Origin: an uncultured Erysipelotrichaceae bacterium
Lineage (GTDB): Bacteria > Bacillota_I > Bacilli_A > RF39 > UBA660
Assembly (NCBI GenBank): GCA_902761685.1
Contig: CACWLI010000008.1
Coordinates: forward strand, 10,620 to 74,619
DNA: 64,000 nt
Reading direction: 5' to 3'
The position numbers and the translations under genes are program-made. Shown here piece by piece: positions 45,708-56,445 of this stretch. The notes beneath the pieces are model-generated. The model ran no database searches and was not told where the DNA came from. It saw only the letters and a list, made by a program, of their open reading frames with translations. Each line of letters begins with the position of its first letter. The stretch's first letter is position 1.

Positions 45708-48700
45708 TGATGGAAGTTAATGAGTTTGATGGAATTCGTATTGGTATAGCATCACCTGAAAAGATTAGAGAATGGTCTTATGGTGAAGTTAAAAAACCAG
45801 AAACAATAAACTATAGAACTTTAAACCCTGAAAGAGATGGACTTTTTTGCGAAAAGATATTTGGTCCTACTAAAGATTTTGAATGTACTTGTAAAAAATA
45901 TAAAAGACTAAGATATAAAAATGTAATTTGTGATAGATGTGGTGTTGAAGTAACTCGTGCTAAAGTACGTAGAGAAAGAATGGGACATATTGAACTTGCT
46001 AGTCCTGTTAGCCACATTTGGTATGCTAAAGGTGTACCTCCTAAAATGGGATTAGTACTTGATATTAGTCCTCGTGAACTTGAAGAAGTATTATATTTTG
46101 TTAGTTATATAGTACTTGATCCAGGAATTGCACCTCTAGCTAAAAAGCAAACATTATCAGATAAAGAATACAGAGCATATTATGAAAAATATGGTGATGG
46201 ATTCAAAGTTGGTATGGGTGCTGAAGCTATTAAGCAATTATTACAAGAAGTTGATCTTGAAAAAGAAGTAGAAGCTTTAAAAGAAGATGTTGAAAAAGCT
46301 CAAGGTCAAAAGAAATTAAGATTAATTAAAAGATTAGATTGCTTAAATGCATTCTTAGAAAGTGGAAATAGACCTGAATGGATGATACTTGATGTACTTC
46401 CTGTTATACCACCAGATTTAAGACCAATGATTCAACTTCCAGGTGGAAGATTTGCAACTTCTGATTTAAATGATTTATATAGAAGAATTATTAATAGAAA
46501 TAATCGTCTTAAAAAATTATTAGAATTAGAGGCACCAACAATCATTGTTCAAAATGAAAAGCGTATGCTTCAAGAAGCAGTAGATGCTTTAATTGATAAT
46601 GGTAGACGTGGAAGAAGTGTTCAAGGCGTAGGAAATAGACCATTAAAATCACTTTCTTCAATGTTAAAAGGTAAACAAGGTAGATTTAGACAAAACTTAT
46701 TAGGTAAGAGAGTTGACTACTCTGGTCGTTCTGTTATCGTAGTAGGACCTAGTCTAAAAATGTATCAATGTGGTGTACCAAAAGAAATGGCTTTAGAATT
46801 ATTTAAACCATATGTTATGCAACAATTAGTAGAACGTGGTATAGCACATAATATTAAAGCTGCTAAAAAGATTATAGATGTTCAAGATGAAAGAGTATGG
46901 GATGTAGTAGAAGATGTTATACGTGAACATCCAGTATTATTAAACCGTGCTCCTACATTACACAGACTATCAATTCAAGCATTTGAACCAGTATTAGTAA
47001 GTGGTAAAGCTTTAAGACTTCACCCACTTGTATGTAGTGGATTTAATGCTGACTTCGATGGTGACCAAATGGCAATTCATATTCCAATTAGTGAAGAAGC
47101 TCAAGCAGAAGCTAGACTTCTTATGTTAGGTGCTAATAATATTTTAGACCCTAAAGATGGAAAGCCAATTGTTACACCATCTCAAGATATGGTTTTAGGT
47201 AATTATTATTTAACATTAGAATTACCTGGTGAAGAACATGAAGGTAAAGCATATAAAGATGCTAATGAAGTATTAATGGCATATGAAAGAAGAGACATTA
47301 CTCTTCACACAAGAATATGTGTTCCTGCTAAATCATTTAGACATAAAGTATGGACTGATGAACAAAAAGATAAATATTTAGTTACTACAGCTGGTAAGAT
47401 TATATTTAACGAAATATTACCAGATACTTATCCTTACTTAAATGAAGGAAGTAAAGAAAATATCGAGTTTATGACTCCTGATAAATTCTTTATTGAAAAG
47501 GGTAAAAATTTACCAGAAGAAGTTGCTAAAATGCCTGTTGTTCCAGCTTTAATTAAAAAGGATTTAGGTAAAATAATTGCTCAAATATTTAAGAGATATA
47601 AAACTACAGAAACATCTGTATTCTTAGATAAGTTAAAAGACTTAGGTTTCAAATATAGTACTAAATCAGGTATTACAATATCACTTTCTGATATTCCAAT
47701 TAACCATGAAAAAGATAATATTATTGCTGAAACAAATGCTACAATTGAAAAAATTAATAAACAATTTAAACGTGGTCTTATAACTGATGAAGAAAGACAT
47801 AATAAAGTTATTAAATTATGGACAGATGCTACTACAAATGTTCAAGGAAAATTAGGAGATATCTTAAAAGAAGATGTTGAAAATCCACTTTCAATGATTA
47901 TCAACTCTGGAGCCAGAGGTTCTGCTAACCAATTAGGACAACTTGCTGGTATGCGTGGAATTATGGCTAAACCAGATGGTGGTCAAGTAGAAATTCCAAT
48001 CCTTGCTTCATTTAGAGAAGGATTAGACGTTCAAGAATTCTTCTTATCAACACACGGATCTAGAAAAGGAACAGCCGATACTGCTTTAAAGACAGCCGAT
48101 GCTGGATACTTAACAAGACGTTTAGTTGATGTTGTACAAGATATTATTGTAAAAGAAGAAGATTGTGGAACTATTCAAGGTATTGAAGTTGAAGCATTTA
48201 CTGATGAAAAGAGTGGTGCTGTAATCGAATCATTTAGAGATAGAATAGTAGGAAGATATTCAAATCAAAAATTATTACATCCTGAAACAAAAGAAGTTCT
48301 TATTGATAAGGGTGCATTAATTACTGAGAGAATAGCTGATAAAATTGAAGCTGCAGGAATTACTAAGATGGAAATTAGAAGCGTTCTAACATGTAGATGT
48401 ACAAATGGTATTTGTCAAAAATGTTATGGACTTAACCTTGCAACTGGTAATGTAGTTGAAGTTGGTGAAGCAACTGGTATTATGGCTGCTCAATCAATTG
48501 GTGAGCCAGGTACACAACTTACAATGCGTACATTCCATACTGGTGGTGTTGCATCAGCTGCTGATATTACTCAAGGTCTTCCAAGAGTTGAAGAGCTATT
48601 TGAAGCTAGAATTCCAAAAGCAAAAGCTACAATTGCTGAAATTGGTGGTAAAATTACTAAACTTACTGATGACAAAAATGGTAGATTTAAAATTTATATT

Positions 48701-49381
48701 ACTAATGATGTTGAAACTCGTGAACATATAACTCAATATAATGCTAAACTAAAAGTTGAAAAAGGAGATACAGTTGTTGCCGGAGAAGCATTAACTGAAG
48801 GTAGTATTTCACCAAAAGAATTACTTGCTGTTACTGACCCAACTACAGTTCAAGCTTATATATTAAAAGAAGTTCAAAAAGTTTATAAATCACAAGGTGT
48901 TGATGTTTCAGATAAACATATTGAAACAGTTATTAGAAGAATGATTACTAAGATTAGAGTAGTTGATCCAGGAGATACAACTTTAATTGAAGGATTAAGT
49001 GTTCCTCTAAGAGAATTTGCTGATATAAATAAACCAGTAATTTTAGCTGGTGGAGTACCTGCTACTGGTAAACCAGTAATGTTAGGTATTACTAAAGCAT
49101 CTTTAGAAACTGATTCATTCTTATCTGCTGCCTCATTCCAAGAAACAACAAGAATCTTAACAGATGCTGCTACACGTGGAAAAGTAGATATGTTAAATGG
49201 TTTAAAAGAAAATGTTATTCTTGGTAAATTAATTCCAGCAGGTACTGGAGCAAAACAATATAATAATATTGAAGTTATGCTTAAAAATGAATTATTAGAT
49301 GATGATGCTGCTGAAGTACTTGAAGAAAAATTCTTAAGTGATGATGCAAATGAAGATACTGTTGAAGGAGCTTTAGAATAA
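45707..49381 (+). CDS. rpoC: RNA polymerase beta' subunit
   Basis: 1224 residues. N-terminal zinc motif ECTCKKYKR with VICDRCG (four cysteines), catalytic [12 protein letters not shown] near residue 447, trigger-loop region [19 protein letters not shown] and second zinc cluster [13 protein letters not shown]. An acidic C-terminal tail. Overlaps rpoB; strong terminator follows. Confidence 0.98.
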   Translation: MMEVNEFDGIRIGIASPEKIREWSYGEVKKPETINYRTLNPERDGLFCEKIFGPTKDFECTCKKYKRLRYKNVICDRCGVEVTRAKVRRERMGHIELASPVSHIWYAKGVPPKMGLVLDISPRELEEVLYFVSYIVLDPGIAPLAKKQTLSDKEYRAYYEKYGDGFKVGMGAEAIKQLLQEVDLEKEVEALKEDVEKAQGQKKLRLIKRLDCLNAFLESGNRPEWMILDVLPVIPPDLRPMIQLPGGRFATSDLNDLYRRIINRNNRLKKLLELEAPTIIVQNEKRMLQEAVDALIDNGRRGRSVQGVGNRPLKSLSSMLKGKQGRFRQNLLGKRVDYSGRSVIVVGPSLKMYQCGVPKEMALELFKPYVMQQLVERGIAHNIKAAKKIIDVQDERVWDVVEDVIREHPVLLNRAPTLHRLSIQAFEPVLVSGKALRLHPLVCSGFNADFDGDQMAIHIPISEEAQAEARLLMLGANNILDPKDGKPIVTPSQDMVLGNYYLTLELPGEEHEGKAYKDANEVLMAYERRDITLHTRICVPAKSFRHKVWTDEQKDKYLVTTAGKIIFNEILPDTYPYLNEGSKENIEFMTPDKFFIEKGKNLPEEVAKMPVVPALIKKDLGKIIAQIFKRYKTTETSVFLDKLKDLGFKYSTKSGITISLSDIPINHEKDNIIAETNATIEKINKQFKRGLITDEERHNKVIKLWTDATTNVQGKLGDILKEDVENPLSMIINSGARGSANQLGQLAGMRGIMAKPDGGQVEIPILASFREGLDVQEFFLSTHGSRKGTADTALKTADAGYLTRRLVDVVQDIIVKEEDCGTIQGIEVEAFTDEKSGAVIESFRDRIVGRYSNQKLLHPETKEVLIDKGALITERIADKIEAAGITKMEIRSVLTCRCTNGICQKCYGLNLATGNVVEVGEATGIMAAQSIGEPGTQLTMRTFHTGGVASAADITQGLPRVEELFEARIPKAKATIAEIGGKITKLTDDKNGRFKIYITNDVETREHITQYNAKLKVEKGDTVVAGEALTEGSISPKELLAVTDPTTVQAYILKEVQKVYKSQGVDVSDKHIETVIRRMITKIRVVDPGDTTLIEGLSVPLREFADINKPVILAGGVPATGKPVMLGITKASLETDSFLSAASFQETTRILTDAATRGKVDMLNGLKENVILGKLIPAGTGAKQYNNIEVMLKNELLDDDAAEVLEEKFLSDDANEDTVEGALE

Positions 49382-49386
49382 TAATT

Positions 49387-49420
49387 AAAAGTGTTAACAA
49401 TTTGTTAACACTTTTTTTTA
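49387..49420 (+). terminator. Terminator of rpoBC
   Basis: AAAAGTGTTAAC, five-base loop, GTTAACACTTTT, T-run. Confidence 0.9.
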
Positions 49421-49471
49421 ATAGATTGTTATTATAGTAATTTATTGTATTATTAATATAGAGGCGTAAGT

Positions 49472-49729
49472 ATGAAAAGTAAAAAAAATGTTCAAATTAA
49501 TAAATATAATAAAGGAGTTAAATCTAATCCAAAGAATAAAAAAATATTTTTATTAATTATGATTTTACTTATTTTATTTTTTATTTATTTAGGTATAAGT
49601 CAATTAATAGAAGCTCTAAGTAATAATGTTTTATTTATTGGATTATCTATATTTGGATTCATAATGGCAATATATCTTGCTATTATGACTATAAAGTATA
49701 TGAATAACAATTTTAATAATAAAAATTGA
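49472..49729 (+). CDS. Small two-span membrane protein
   Basis: 85 residues. Basic N-terminus (residues 1-24), two hydrophobic helices (about 25-45 and 52-74) and an Asn-rich tail. GAGGCG before the ATG. No family recognised. Confidence 0.6.
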   Translation: MKSKKNVQINKYNKGVKSNPKNKKIFLLIMILLILFFIYLGISQLIEALSNNVLFIGLSIFGFIMAIYLAIMTIKYMNNNFNNKN

Positions 49730-49782
49730 ATTAAAATAAGATTTATTAAAAATAATTTGATATAATTAATACAGGTGATATT

Positions 49783-51078
49783 ATGTTTGAAAACTTAAGT
49801 GAAAGATTACAAAATGTAGTTAGTAATATTAAATCAAAAGGTGTAATAAATGAAGATAATATTAGTGATATAGTTCGTGAGATTAGACTTTGTTTATTAG
49901 AAGCTGATGTTAATGTTAAAATAGTTAGAGAATTTATAGATAAAGTTAAAGAAAAAGCTCTAGGTGAAGAAGTAAGAAAAAGCATTAAACCAGGAGACAT
50001 GTTTGTTAAAATATTAAAAGATGAACTTGTTGATTTACTTGGAGGAGATGCAAGTCCTTTAGAGGTTAATAAAAATCCAACCATAGTTATGATAGTTGGT
50101 TTACAAGGTGGAGGTAAAACTACAACTATTGGAAAAATAGGTAATATGGTTAGAAAAAAACATCATAAAAAACCAATGTTTATAGCTTGTGATGTTTATA
50201 GACCTGCTGCTATTGATCAACTTAAAAGTATTGGAAAGCAATTAAATATTGAAGTATATGAAGAAGGTAAAGGTAATCCAGTAGAAATAGCTAATAATGG
50301 TATTAAATATGCTAAAGAAAAAGGTTATGATTACATATTAATAGATACTGCTGGACGTTTACAAATAGATGAAGCTTTAATGGATGAGTTAGTAAATATT
50401 GAAAGTTCTGTTAAACCTCATGAAGAATTACTTGTAATTGATGCTATGATGGGTCAAGATGCAATTAATGTAATAACTGGATTTAATGATAAATTAAAAT
50501 TAACGGGTTGTGTTTTAACTAAAATGGATGGAGATACTAAGGGTGGAGTTGCTTTATCTTTAAGACATTTAACTAATATTCCTATTAAATTAATTGGTGA
50601 CTCTGAAAAATTAGATGGTATAAGTGAATTTTATCCTGAGAGAATAGCAAATAGAATTCTAGGAATGGGAGATTTACTTTCTATTATTGAGAAAACTGAA
50701 GCTGAACTAGATCAAGATGAAATGATGAGTACCGCTAAGAAGATGCAAAGAGGAAAATTTGATTTAGAAGATTTTTTAAAGACTACAAAACAAATAAAAA
50801 AATTAGGTCCTCTTGAAAATTTAATTAAATTAATTCCAGGAGCATCTAAAATGGGTCTTAATAATGTAGAAATAGATCCAAAAATTATGGCTAGAACAGA
50901 AGCAATTGTTTTATCAATGACTCCAGCTGAAAGAAAGAATCCAGATATTATAAAGGCTAGTAGAAAACAAAGAATTGCTAGGGGTTGTGGACAAAAAGTT
51001 GAAGATGTAAATAGATTACTAAAACAATTTGACCAAATGAAAGTTATGATGAAACAAATGAAAAATATGAAATTTTAG
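49783..51078 (+). CDS. ffh: Signal recognition particle protein Ffh
   Basis: 431 residues. NG GTPase domain with GLQGGGKTT, DTAGRLQ and TKMDGDTKGG, followed by the methionine-rich M domain (from about 320) with GCGQKVEDVNRLLKQFDQM. SRP54 homologue that binds signal peptides and 4.5S RNA. Separated from ftsY-ylxM (14712-16081), which are usually adjacent. TATAAT lies at about 49757-49762. Confidence 0.96.
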   Translation: MFENLSERLQNVVSNIKSKGVINEDNISDIVREIRLCLLEADVNVKIVREFIDKVKEKALGEEVRKSIKPGDMFVKILKDELVDLLGGDASPLEVNKNPTIVMIVGLQGGGKTTTIGKIGNMVRKKHHKKPMFIACDVYRPAAIDQLKSIGKQLNIEVYEEGKGNPVEIANNGIKYAKEKGYDYILIDTAGRLQIDEALMDELVNIESSVKPHEELLVIDAMMGQDAINVITGFNDKLKLTGCVLTKMDGDTKGGVALSLRHLTNIPIKLIGDSEKLDGISEFYPERIANRILGMGDLLSIIEKTEAELDQDEMMSTAKKMQRGKFDLEDFLKTTKQIKKLGPLENLIKLIPGASKMGLNNVEIDPKIMARTEAIVLSMTPAERKNPDIIKASRKQRIARGCGQKVEDVNRLLKQFDQMKVMMKQMKNMKF

Positions 51079-51101
51079 GGACTTTTAAGTCTCTTTTTAT
51101 T
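51077..51101 (+). terminator. Terminator after ffh
   Basis: AGGGACT, TTTA loop, AGTCTCT and T-run with one G-T pair. Confidence 0.7.
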
Positions 51102-51130
51102 TTGGTATAATTATAATAGGTGAGTAGAAT

Positions 51131-52567
51131 ATGAGACGTATATGTATAATACTATCTATTTTAGATTTTCTTTTTATTCTATTTTTAATATACAATTATT
51201 TTTTCATATATCATATAGAATTAATTGGTAATAAAGAAATAGATGTTAATGTTAATTCAAAATATATTGATTCCGGTGTTATAGTAAAATATAGAGGAAA
51301 AAATATTAAAAACTATAAAATTGAAAAAAATATAGATATGACAAAACTTGGAACTTACTTTATTAAATATAGTAAAGGTAATACAAAAATAATTAGAAAG
51401 GTTAATGTAATAGATTCAGAGGCTCCTAAGATTACTTTAACTGGTGAAAATGAAATTAATTTAGAATATAAAGAAAAATATGTAGAATTAGGATTTAATG
51501 CTATTGATAATTATGATGGAGATATATCTGATAAGGTTACTATTTATGATAATATAGATTCATCTAAGTTAGGTAAATATGAAATTAATTATAAAGTTAC
51601 TGACTTAGCTGGTAATGTTTCTACTGCTACTAGAAAAGTTAGTGTAGTAGATGGTATTAAGCCAACTATTGAATTTAAAAATAATATTAATAGATATTCT
51701 ATTGTTGGTAAAACAATAGATTTAAATGATTATATAGCTATTGATAATTACGATGGTGAATTAACTGATAAAGTAGAGATTAATGGAAATGTTGATTTTA
51801 ATAAAGTAGGAAAATATGAAGTAAATTATTCAGTTATTGATACTAATAATAATAAAGCAACTGTTGATAGGACTATAAATGTTCAAAATAAAAATACTAA
51901 GGGTATTCCAGTACTTATGTATCATTGGTTTTATGATGATACTAAAGGAGAAACTGCTGGTAAAGTAAATAGTCATAATTATATCGCAAAAACTGAGTTA
52001 GAAAAACAATTAAAGTTTTTAAATGAAAATAATTTTTATTATCCAACATGGCAGGAATTAATAGATTATATTGATGGTAAAATAGATTTACCAGAAAAGA
52101 GCGTCATTATAACAGATGATGATTGTGTGGATTCATTTTTTTATACAGCATTACCTGTATTTCAAGAATATAAAGTGCCAGTTACATCATTTTGTATTAC
52201 TAATAAATCTACATGGAAAAAATATATTGATGCAGATTATTTAGATTTCGAATCTCATACAGATTCTTTACATGTTAGAAGATGTAAAGATACAAAATGG
52301 GATGGGGCAGTAATGTGTTCTACATATGAGGAAATATATAATGATTTAAAAGTTTCAGTTGATAAAGTAAAGAATACATACGCATTTGCTTATCCATTTG
52401 GACACTATAGTGATGATACTATTAAAGCCTTAAAAAATAATAATATAAAATTAGCATTTACAATAAATAATGGTAGAGTAAAGAAAAATAGTAATAAATA
52501 TAAATTACCAAGAGTAAGAATATCAAAAAATACAACTATAGATGAGTATTCTAAACTTGTAAAATAA
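51131..52567 (+). CDS. Polysaccharide deacetylase with N-terminal Ig-like domains
   Basis: 478 residues. N-terminal membrane segment (about 5-28), then three DUF5011-type Ig-like repeats (about 30-255; each with a 'D.....Y.V.D..GN' core such as YEINYKVTDLAGN) and a C-terminal NodB domain. Deacetylase motifs: VIITDDDCVDS (Asp pair) and FESHTDSLH (metal histidines with the five-residue spacing used by PgaB/IcaB), then FAYPFGHY. It probably removes acetyl groups from an extracellular N-acetylated polysaccharide. The motif-1 is DDDC rather than FDDG. Confidence 0.85.
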   Translation: MRRICIILSILDFLFILFLIYNYFFIYHIELIGNKEIDVNVNSKYIDSGVIVKYRGKNIKNYKIEKNIDMTKLGTYFIKYSKGNTKIIRKVNVIDSEAPKITLTGENEINLEYKEKYVELGFNAIDNYDGDISDKVTIYDNIDSSKLGKYEINYKVTDLAGNVSTATRKVSVVDGIKPTIEFKNNINRYSIVGKTIDLNDYIAIDNYDGELTDKVEINGNVDFNKVGKYEVNYSVIDTNNNKATVDRTINVQNKNTKGIPVLMYHWFYDDTKGETAGKVNSHNYIAKTELEKQLKFLNENNFYYPTWQELIDYIDGKIDLPEKSVIITDDDCVDSFFYTALPVFQEYKVPVTSFCITNKSTWKKYIDADYLDFESHTDSLHVRRCKDTKWDGAVMCSTYEEIYNDLKVSVDKVKNTYAFAYPFGHYSDDTIKALKNNNIKLAFTINNGRVKKNSNKYKLPRVRISKNTTIDEYSKLVK

Positions 52568-52623
52568 TTATTAGTTGTGTTATACTAGATAATAGAAAAT
52601 AAATAATAAAGTAGGGTGTTAAA

Positions 52624-54240
52624 ATGAAAAAAAATAATAATGCAGCAGCTATAATAGTAGGTTTAATGTTTGGATTACCAATATTATTGTTTATCGTTAT
52701 ACCAATAATTGCTTCTATATTTACAGGAACAAATGGTATACTAAACATTAAAAATGATGACAAGTATTTTAGAATATTATCAAATGATGACAATATAGAT
52801 TTTGATAGTGAACTATATTCTTTTGCAAGTAAGAATAAAATTAAACTTACGATTGAACACGCTGATGACTTAGAAGCAATAGATATGTTAGAGTCAAATC
52901 CAGGTGGTTATGATGCTGTATGGTTATCTAATTCAACTTGGCTATATATGTTAAATGGTGTTACAATGCTTAATTCTAAATCAGTTAATATAAATCCTAT
53001 AGTTTTTGGAATTAAGAAAAGTAAAGCTCAAGAATTAGGATTTGTTGATAAAGAAGTATATAATAGAGATTTAGTAAATGCAATAAAAGATAAGAAATTA
53101 AAATATGTTATGTCTTCTGTAACTAAGACTAATACTGGTTTAACAGCTTATTTAGGATTTTTAAATTCACTTGCTGGATCTCCTGAAATACTAACAGAAG
53201 AAATGATTAGAAGTAAAAAAGTAGAAGAAGATTTAAAATCATTATTCTCTGGGGTGGAAAGAGTTTCAGGAACAGATGATTTCTTAAAAGAAATGTTTTT
53301 AAATTCTAATGATTATGAGGCAGTTATTGCTACTGAATCTTCATTAATTAGTATTAATAAACAATTAGTAGCAAGTAATAAAGAACCATTATATTTAATA
53401 TATCCAGTAGATGGAGTTTCAATAAATGATTCACCATTTGCTTATATAGATAATAAACAAGATAAATTAGAAACATTTAATAAAATTCAAGCATTTTTAT
53501 TAAGTAGTGAATCACAAGATAAATTAGAAAAAATAGGAAAAAGAACTTGGTATGGTGGTATTAAAGCAAATGCTGATGCTAATTCATTTAAAAAGGATTG
53601 GGGTATCGATACTACAAAGTATTTAATGCCATTAAAATATCCATCTAAATCAGTTATGGATGAAGCTATTAATTTATATATTGATGTATTTAGAAAACCT
53701 TCAGCAACAGCTTTCTGTTTAGACTATTCTGGTAGTATGTATGGTAATGGAGAAGAAGAATTAGAAGATGCTATGGATTATATATTAGATTATGAAAAAG
53801 CAAAAGAAGAAAAAATTCAATTTTCTGAAAAAGATAAGATAATAGTAATTCCATTTGGTAGTAGTAATAAAGGAACTTATGAATCTGATGGAAGAAGTAC
53901 TAGCTATTTAATTAGTACTATCAGAAATTTTAATCCGACAGGTGGAACAAATATTTATGGATGTGCACAAAGTGCAATAGAAATACTAAATAAATATGAT
54001 AAAAATGAATATACAAAAACAGTTGTATTAATGACTGATGGAGAATCTAATGTTGGTTCTATTTATGATTTTAGAAGATTTTATGGTAATAATGGAAATG
54101 GTATACCAGTATATAGTATAATGTTTGGAAGTGCTAGAAAAGGGGAATTAGAAGATATAGCAGATACTACAAATGCAAAAGTATTTGATGGAAGAAAAGA
54201 CTTGGTTGGCGCATTTAAAGAAGTAAGGAGTTATAACTAA
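52624..54240 (+). CDS. Solute-binding-like protein with C-terminal von Willebrand A domain
   Basis: 538 residues. N-terminal transmembrane helix (about 10-35), a bilobal extracellular solute-binding-like domain (about 45-350, with GGYDAVWLSNSTW and FLSSESQDKLEKIG, as in type 2 periplasmic binding proteins), then a vWA domain: MIDAS D367-Y-S-G-S371, NPTGGTNIYG with the MIDAS Thr, and LMTDGES. All metal-site residues are intact. No transporter genes are beside it. Stop overlaps the next gene (TAATG), so the three genes are one operon. Function unknown. Confidence 0.85.
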   Translation: MKKNNNAAAIIVGLMFGLPILLFIVIPIIASIFTGTNGILNIKNDDKYFRILSNDDNIDFDSELYSFASKNKIKLTIEHADDLEAIDMLESNPGGYDAVWLSNSTWLYMLNGVTMLNSKSVNINPIVFGIKKSKAQELGFVDKEVYNRDLVNAIKDKKLKYVMSSVTKTNTGLTAYLGFLNSLAGSPEILTEEMIRSKKVEEDLKSLFSGVERVSGTDDFLKEMFLNSNDYEAVIATESSLISINKQLVASNKEPLYLIYPVDGVSINDSPFAYIDNKQDKLETFNKIQAFLLSSESQDKLEKIGKRTWYGGIKANADANSFKKDWGIDTTKYLMPLKYPSKSVMDEAINLYIDVFRKPSATAFCLDYSGSMYGNGEEELEDAMDYILDYEKAKEEKIQFSEKDKIIVIPFGSSNKGTYESDGRSTSYLISTIRNFNPTGGTNIYGCAQSAIEILNKYDKNEYTKTVVLMTDGESNVGSIYDFRRFYGNNGNGIPVYSIMFGSARKGELEDIADTTNAKVFDGRKDLVGAFKEVRSYN

Positions 54241-54854
54241 TGAGAAGGCTTCAAAAGAGATATATTTATTCAGCTATTCTAACTGGTGTATGTTTTATAA
54301 TTATATATGTACTTGTTGATTTTCCCTTGTGGATTTCATTACTTTTATCAATAGTTGCATATATAGCTGGTGTATTTATATTTAAAAGTGTTGATGTTAT
54401 TGTTTACGATAGATCAGCACTTGCAAAATATCAATTTGAATTATCAAAATTGAATGATTATAAAGAAAGAATAAAAGATAAAAGTATTAAAGAAAGAATT
54501 GGCAAGATAGTAAATCATTGTCAAAAAATATGTGAACATTTAAGTAATCAACCAAGAAATGCAACTAAAATATATAATTTTCTAAATTATTATTTACCAT
54601 TTACTGATAAAATAGTTACAAAATATATTGAAGCAGAAAAGAAAAAAGAAAAAACATTCGTTGAAAATAAATTGATATTAAAAATGTCAGTTTATATAAG
54701 AGAAGTTGAACAAGAATGTAGTAAATTATTAGCAGAAATAATTAAGTCAAAAGATAGAGAATTTGACTTTGAAATGAAAATATTTGAAAGAACATCTGAT
54801 TTTGAATTAGATGAAGATGAAAAAGAAACTGAAGGAAGTGATAAAAATGTTTAA
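54240..54854 (+). CDS. xpaC: XpaC-like membrane protein
   Basis: 204 residues. Two N-terminal hydrophobic helices (about 12-50) then a helical cytoplasmic domain: IYNFLNYYLPFTDKIVTKYIEAE is the pattern of the XpaC family ('5-bromo-4-chloroindolyl phosphate hydrolysis protein'). XpaC is commonly encoded beside a TelA/YaaN toxic-anion-resistance protein; none is here. Acidic C-terminus overlaps the next gene. Confidence 0.8.
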   Translation: MRRLQKRYIYSAILTGVCFIIIYVLVDFPLWISLLLSIVAYIAGVFIFKSVDVIVYDRSALAKYQFELSKLNDYKERIKDKSIKERIGKIVNHCQKICEHLSNQPRNATKIYNFLNYYLPFTDKIVTKYIEAEKKKEKTFVENKLILKMSVYIREVEQECSKLLAEIIKSKDREFDFEMKIFERTSDFELDEDEKETEGSDKNV

Positions 54855-55980
54855 GAAAGAAGGAGCATTATCAAAAATAATAGGAATAGTACTATTAGTA
54901 ATAATAATTGTAGTAGTTGTTATTTTAAAAAATAAAGATACTTTAAATCCTGATACTAGTGCTAAACTTGTTTATGGTGCTGTGGGTGGTGGAAAAGAAG
55001 ATTTATTAGCAGATGAAGACATTAAAAAAATATTTGCTGAAAAGTACGGAATAGAAATGGTATCTGATACATGGAGTAATGGTAAAACAGTTAGAGTTCC
55101 TGTAGTTAGAGATGATGGCAGTGATTACGATTATATATTCTTCTCTGATGCAAGATATTATGAATATTATAAAACACCTGCAACTGGAGAAGAAGCAACT
55201 AGAAGAACTGTAGAAGCTGGAGAGTATATGCTTAACACTCCAATTGTTATATATAGCTGGGATAAAGTTGTTGATGCTTTAATCAATGAAAAAATTGTTA
55301 CAATAGATGATAAAACTGGTGTATATTATATTACTGATATGCCTAAATTAATTGATTATATATTAGATGGAAAGCAATGGAAAGATATAGGACTTGATTC
55401 TATATATGGTCCTATTAATATTGGATCAGTTGATCCTGTTTCTTCAAGTCCAGGAGCAACATATTATGGATTATTACTTTCAATTATGGCTGGTGGTGAA
55501 GTAAATGATGATTCATTTGAAAAAGCTCTACCAAAACTAAAACAGTTCTATTTAAAATCAGGTTATATGAATAATACACCTGCTGATTTATTCTCAATGT
55601 TTCTAAAGACTGGAATGGGTGCTAAACCTATGATAGTAGATTATGAAAAGAGTGTTGTTGATTTTGCAAATTCTAATCCTGATGGATGGAAACAAGTAAA
55701 AGATAAAATTAGAATTTTATATCCAACCCCAACAATTTGGAACTCTCACTGTATAGCTGCTTTTGATGAAGAAGGTAAAACAGTTATCAAAGCTTTTGAA
55801 GATCAAGATGTAAGTAAAATAGCATGGGAAAAATATGGATTTAGAGTTGGAGTTAGTGGAGGAACTTATAATACAGATGTTCTAAAGATTACTGGAATTC
55901 CTCAAGAAATAGAAAAAGTAACCCCAGGATTAAAAATGGATTACTATAATAGACTTGTAAGTTATTTATCACAAAAATAG
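54847..55980 (+). CDS. Membrane-anchored solute-binding-like protein
   Basis: 377 residues from the ATG at 54847 (GGAAGTGA upstream; overlaps xpaC by 8 bases). N-terminal transmembrane helix (about 10-30), then a type 2 binding-protein-like domain: YGAVGGGKEDLLADEDIKKIF, DYIFFSDARYYEYY, and a late hinge region. No lipobox cysteine. No permease or ATPase in the operon. The parallel with the solute-binding part of the first gene suggests the two form a two-component extracellular sensor. Confidence 0.8.
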   Translation: MFKKEGALSKIIGIVLLVIIIVVVVILKNKDTLNPDTSAKLVYGAVGGGKEDLLADEDIKKIFAEKYGIEMVSDTWSNGKTVRVPVVRDDGSDYDYIFFSDARYYEYYKTPATGEEATRRTVEAGEYMLNTPIVIYSWDKVVDALINEKIVTIDDKTGVYYITDMPKLIDYILDGKQWKDIGLDSIYGPINIGSVDPVSSSPGATYYGLLLSIMAGGEVNDDSFEKALPKLKQFYLKSGYMNNTPADLFSMFLKTGMGAKPMIVDYEKSVVDFANSNPDGWKQVKDKIRILYPTPTIWNSHCIAAFDEEGKTVIKAFEDQDVSKIAWEKYGFRVGVSGGTYNTDVLKITGIPQEIEKVTPGLKMDYYNRLVSYLSQK

Positions 55981-56000
55981 TAGATTAATCTACTATTTTT
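55974..56000 (+). terminator. Terminator of the vWA-XpaC operon
   Basis: AAAATAGTAGA, TTAA loop, TCTACTATTTT plus T; overlaps the stop. Confidence 0.85.
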
Positions 56001-56036
56001 AATTGTACATATACCTATTCAAAATATTATTTATTA

Positions 56037-56045
56037 CATAGACTA
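56037..56045 (+). promoter_or_regulatory. Possible mother-cell sigma -10 element
   Basis: CATAGACTA fits the SigK/SigE -10 consensus CATAnnnTA and lies 22 bases before the coat-like gene. No certain -35 element; AT-rich chance matches are likely. Confidence 0.3.
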
Positions 56046-56067
56046 TTATTGAAAAGGAGTTGTTAAT

Positions 56068-56385
56068 ATGATAGATAATATGGGTATGTATCAAGGATAT
56101 AGTGTTGAAGGCAATGCAGAATTAAAAATTACACCAGATAAATCTTCAGAAATGAGTTCTACTTGTTCAGTACCATGTGAACCAATAATGTGTCCACCAA
56201 TATATGAATGTCCTCAAGAAAGATGTATTCATAAGCAAATAATTCATGAAGTGCCTCATGTACAACCTATTAATACAAGAATTATAAACCATCATATTTA
56301 TAGACATACTTATAGTCCATGTTATACATGTACAGAAGAAAATGAAGTATGTAATGTAAATGTTTGTGGACCAAAGTTTATGTAA
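56068..56385 (+). CDS. CotD-like spore coat protein
   Basis: 105 residues, rich in Cys (10), His, Pro and Tyr, without signal peptide. The C-terminal half HKQIIHEVPHVQPINTRI and INHHIYRHTYSPCYTC follows the His-rich pattern of CotD-type inner spore coat proteins (H-x-V-P-H-x-x-P, then N-H-x-x-x-H). AAGGAG ribosome binding site. Such a composition in a short cytosolic protein points to the spore coat; together with spoVS and the SigF-like gene it suggests that this organism makes spores or did so recently. Confidence 0.65.
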   Translation: MIDNMGMYQGYSVEGNAELKITPDKSSEMSSTCSVPCEPIMCPPIYECPQERCIHKQIIHEVPHVQPINTRIINHHIYRHTYSPCYTCTEENEVCNVNVCGPKFM

Positions 56386-56387
56386 AT

Positions 56388-56412
56388 AAAAGACATTCTT
56401 AAATGTCTTTTA
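56388..56412 (+). terminator. Terminator after the CotD-like gene
   Basis: AAAAGACATT, CTTAA loop, AATGTCTTTT. Confidence 0.85.
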
Positions 56413-56445
56413 ATATGTTATAATAACTTTTATAAGGGAGAAGTT

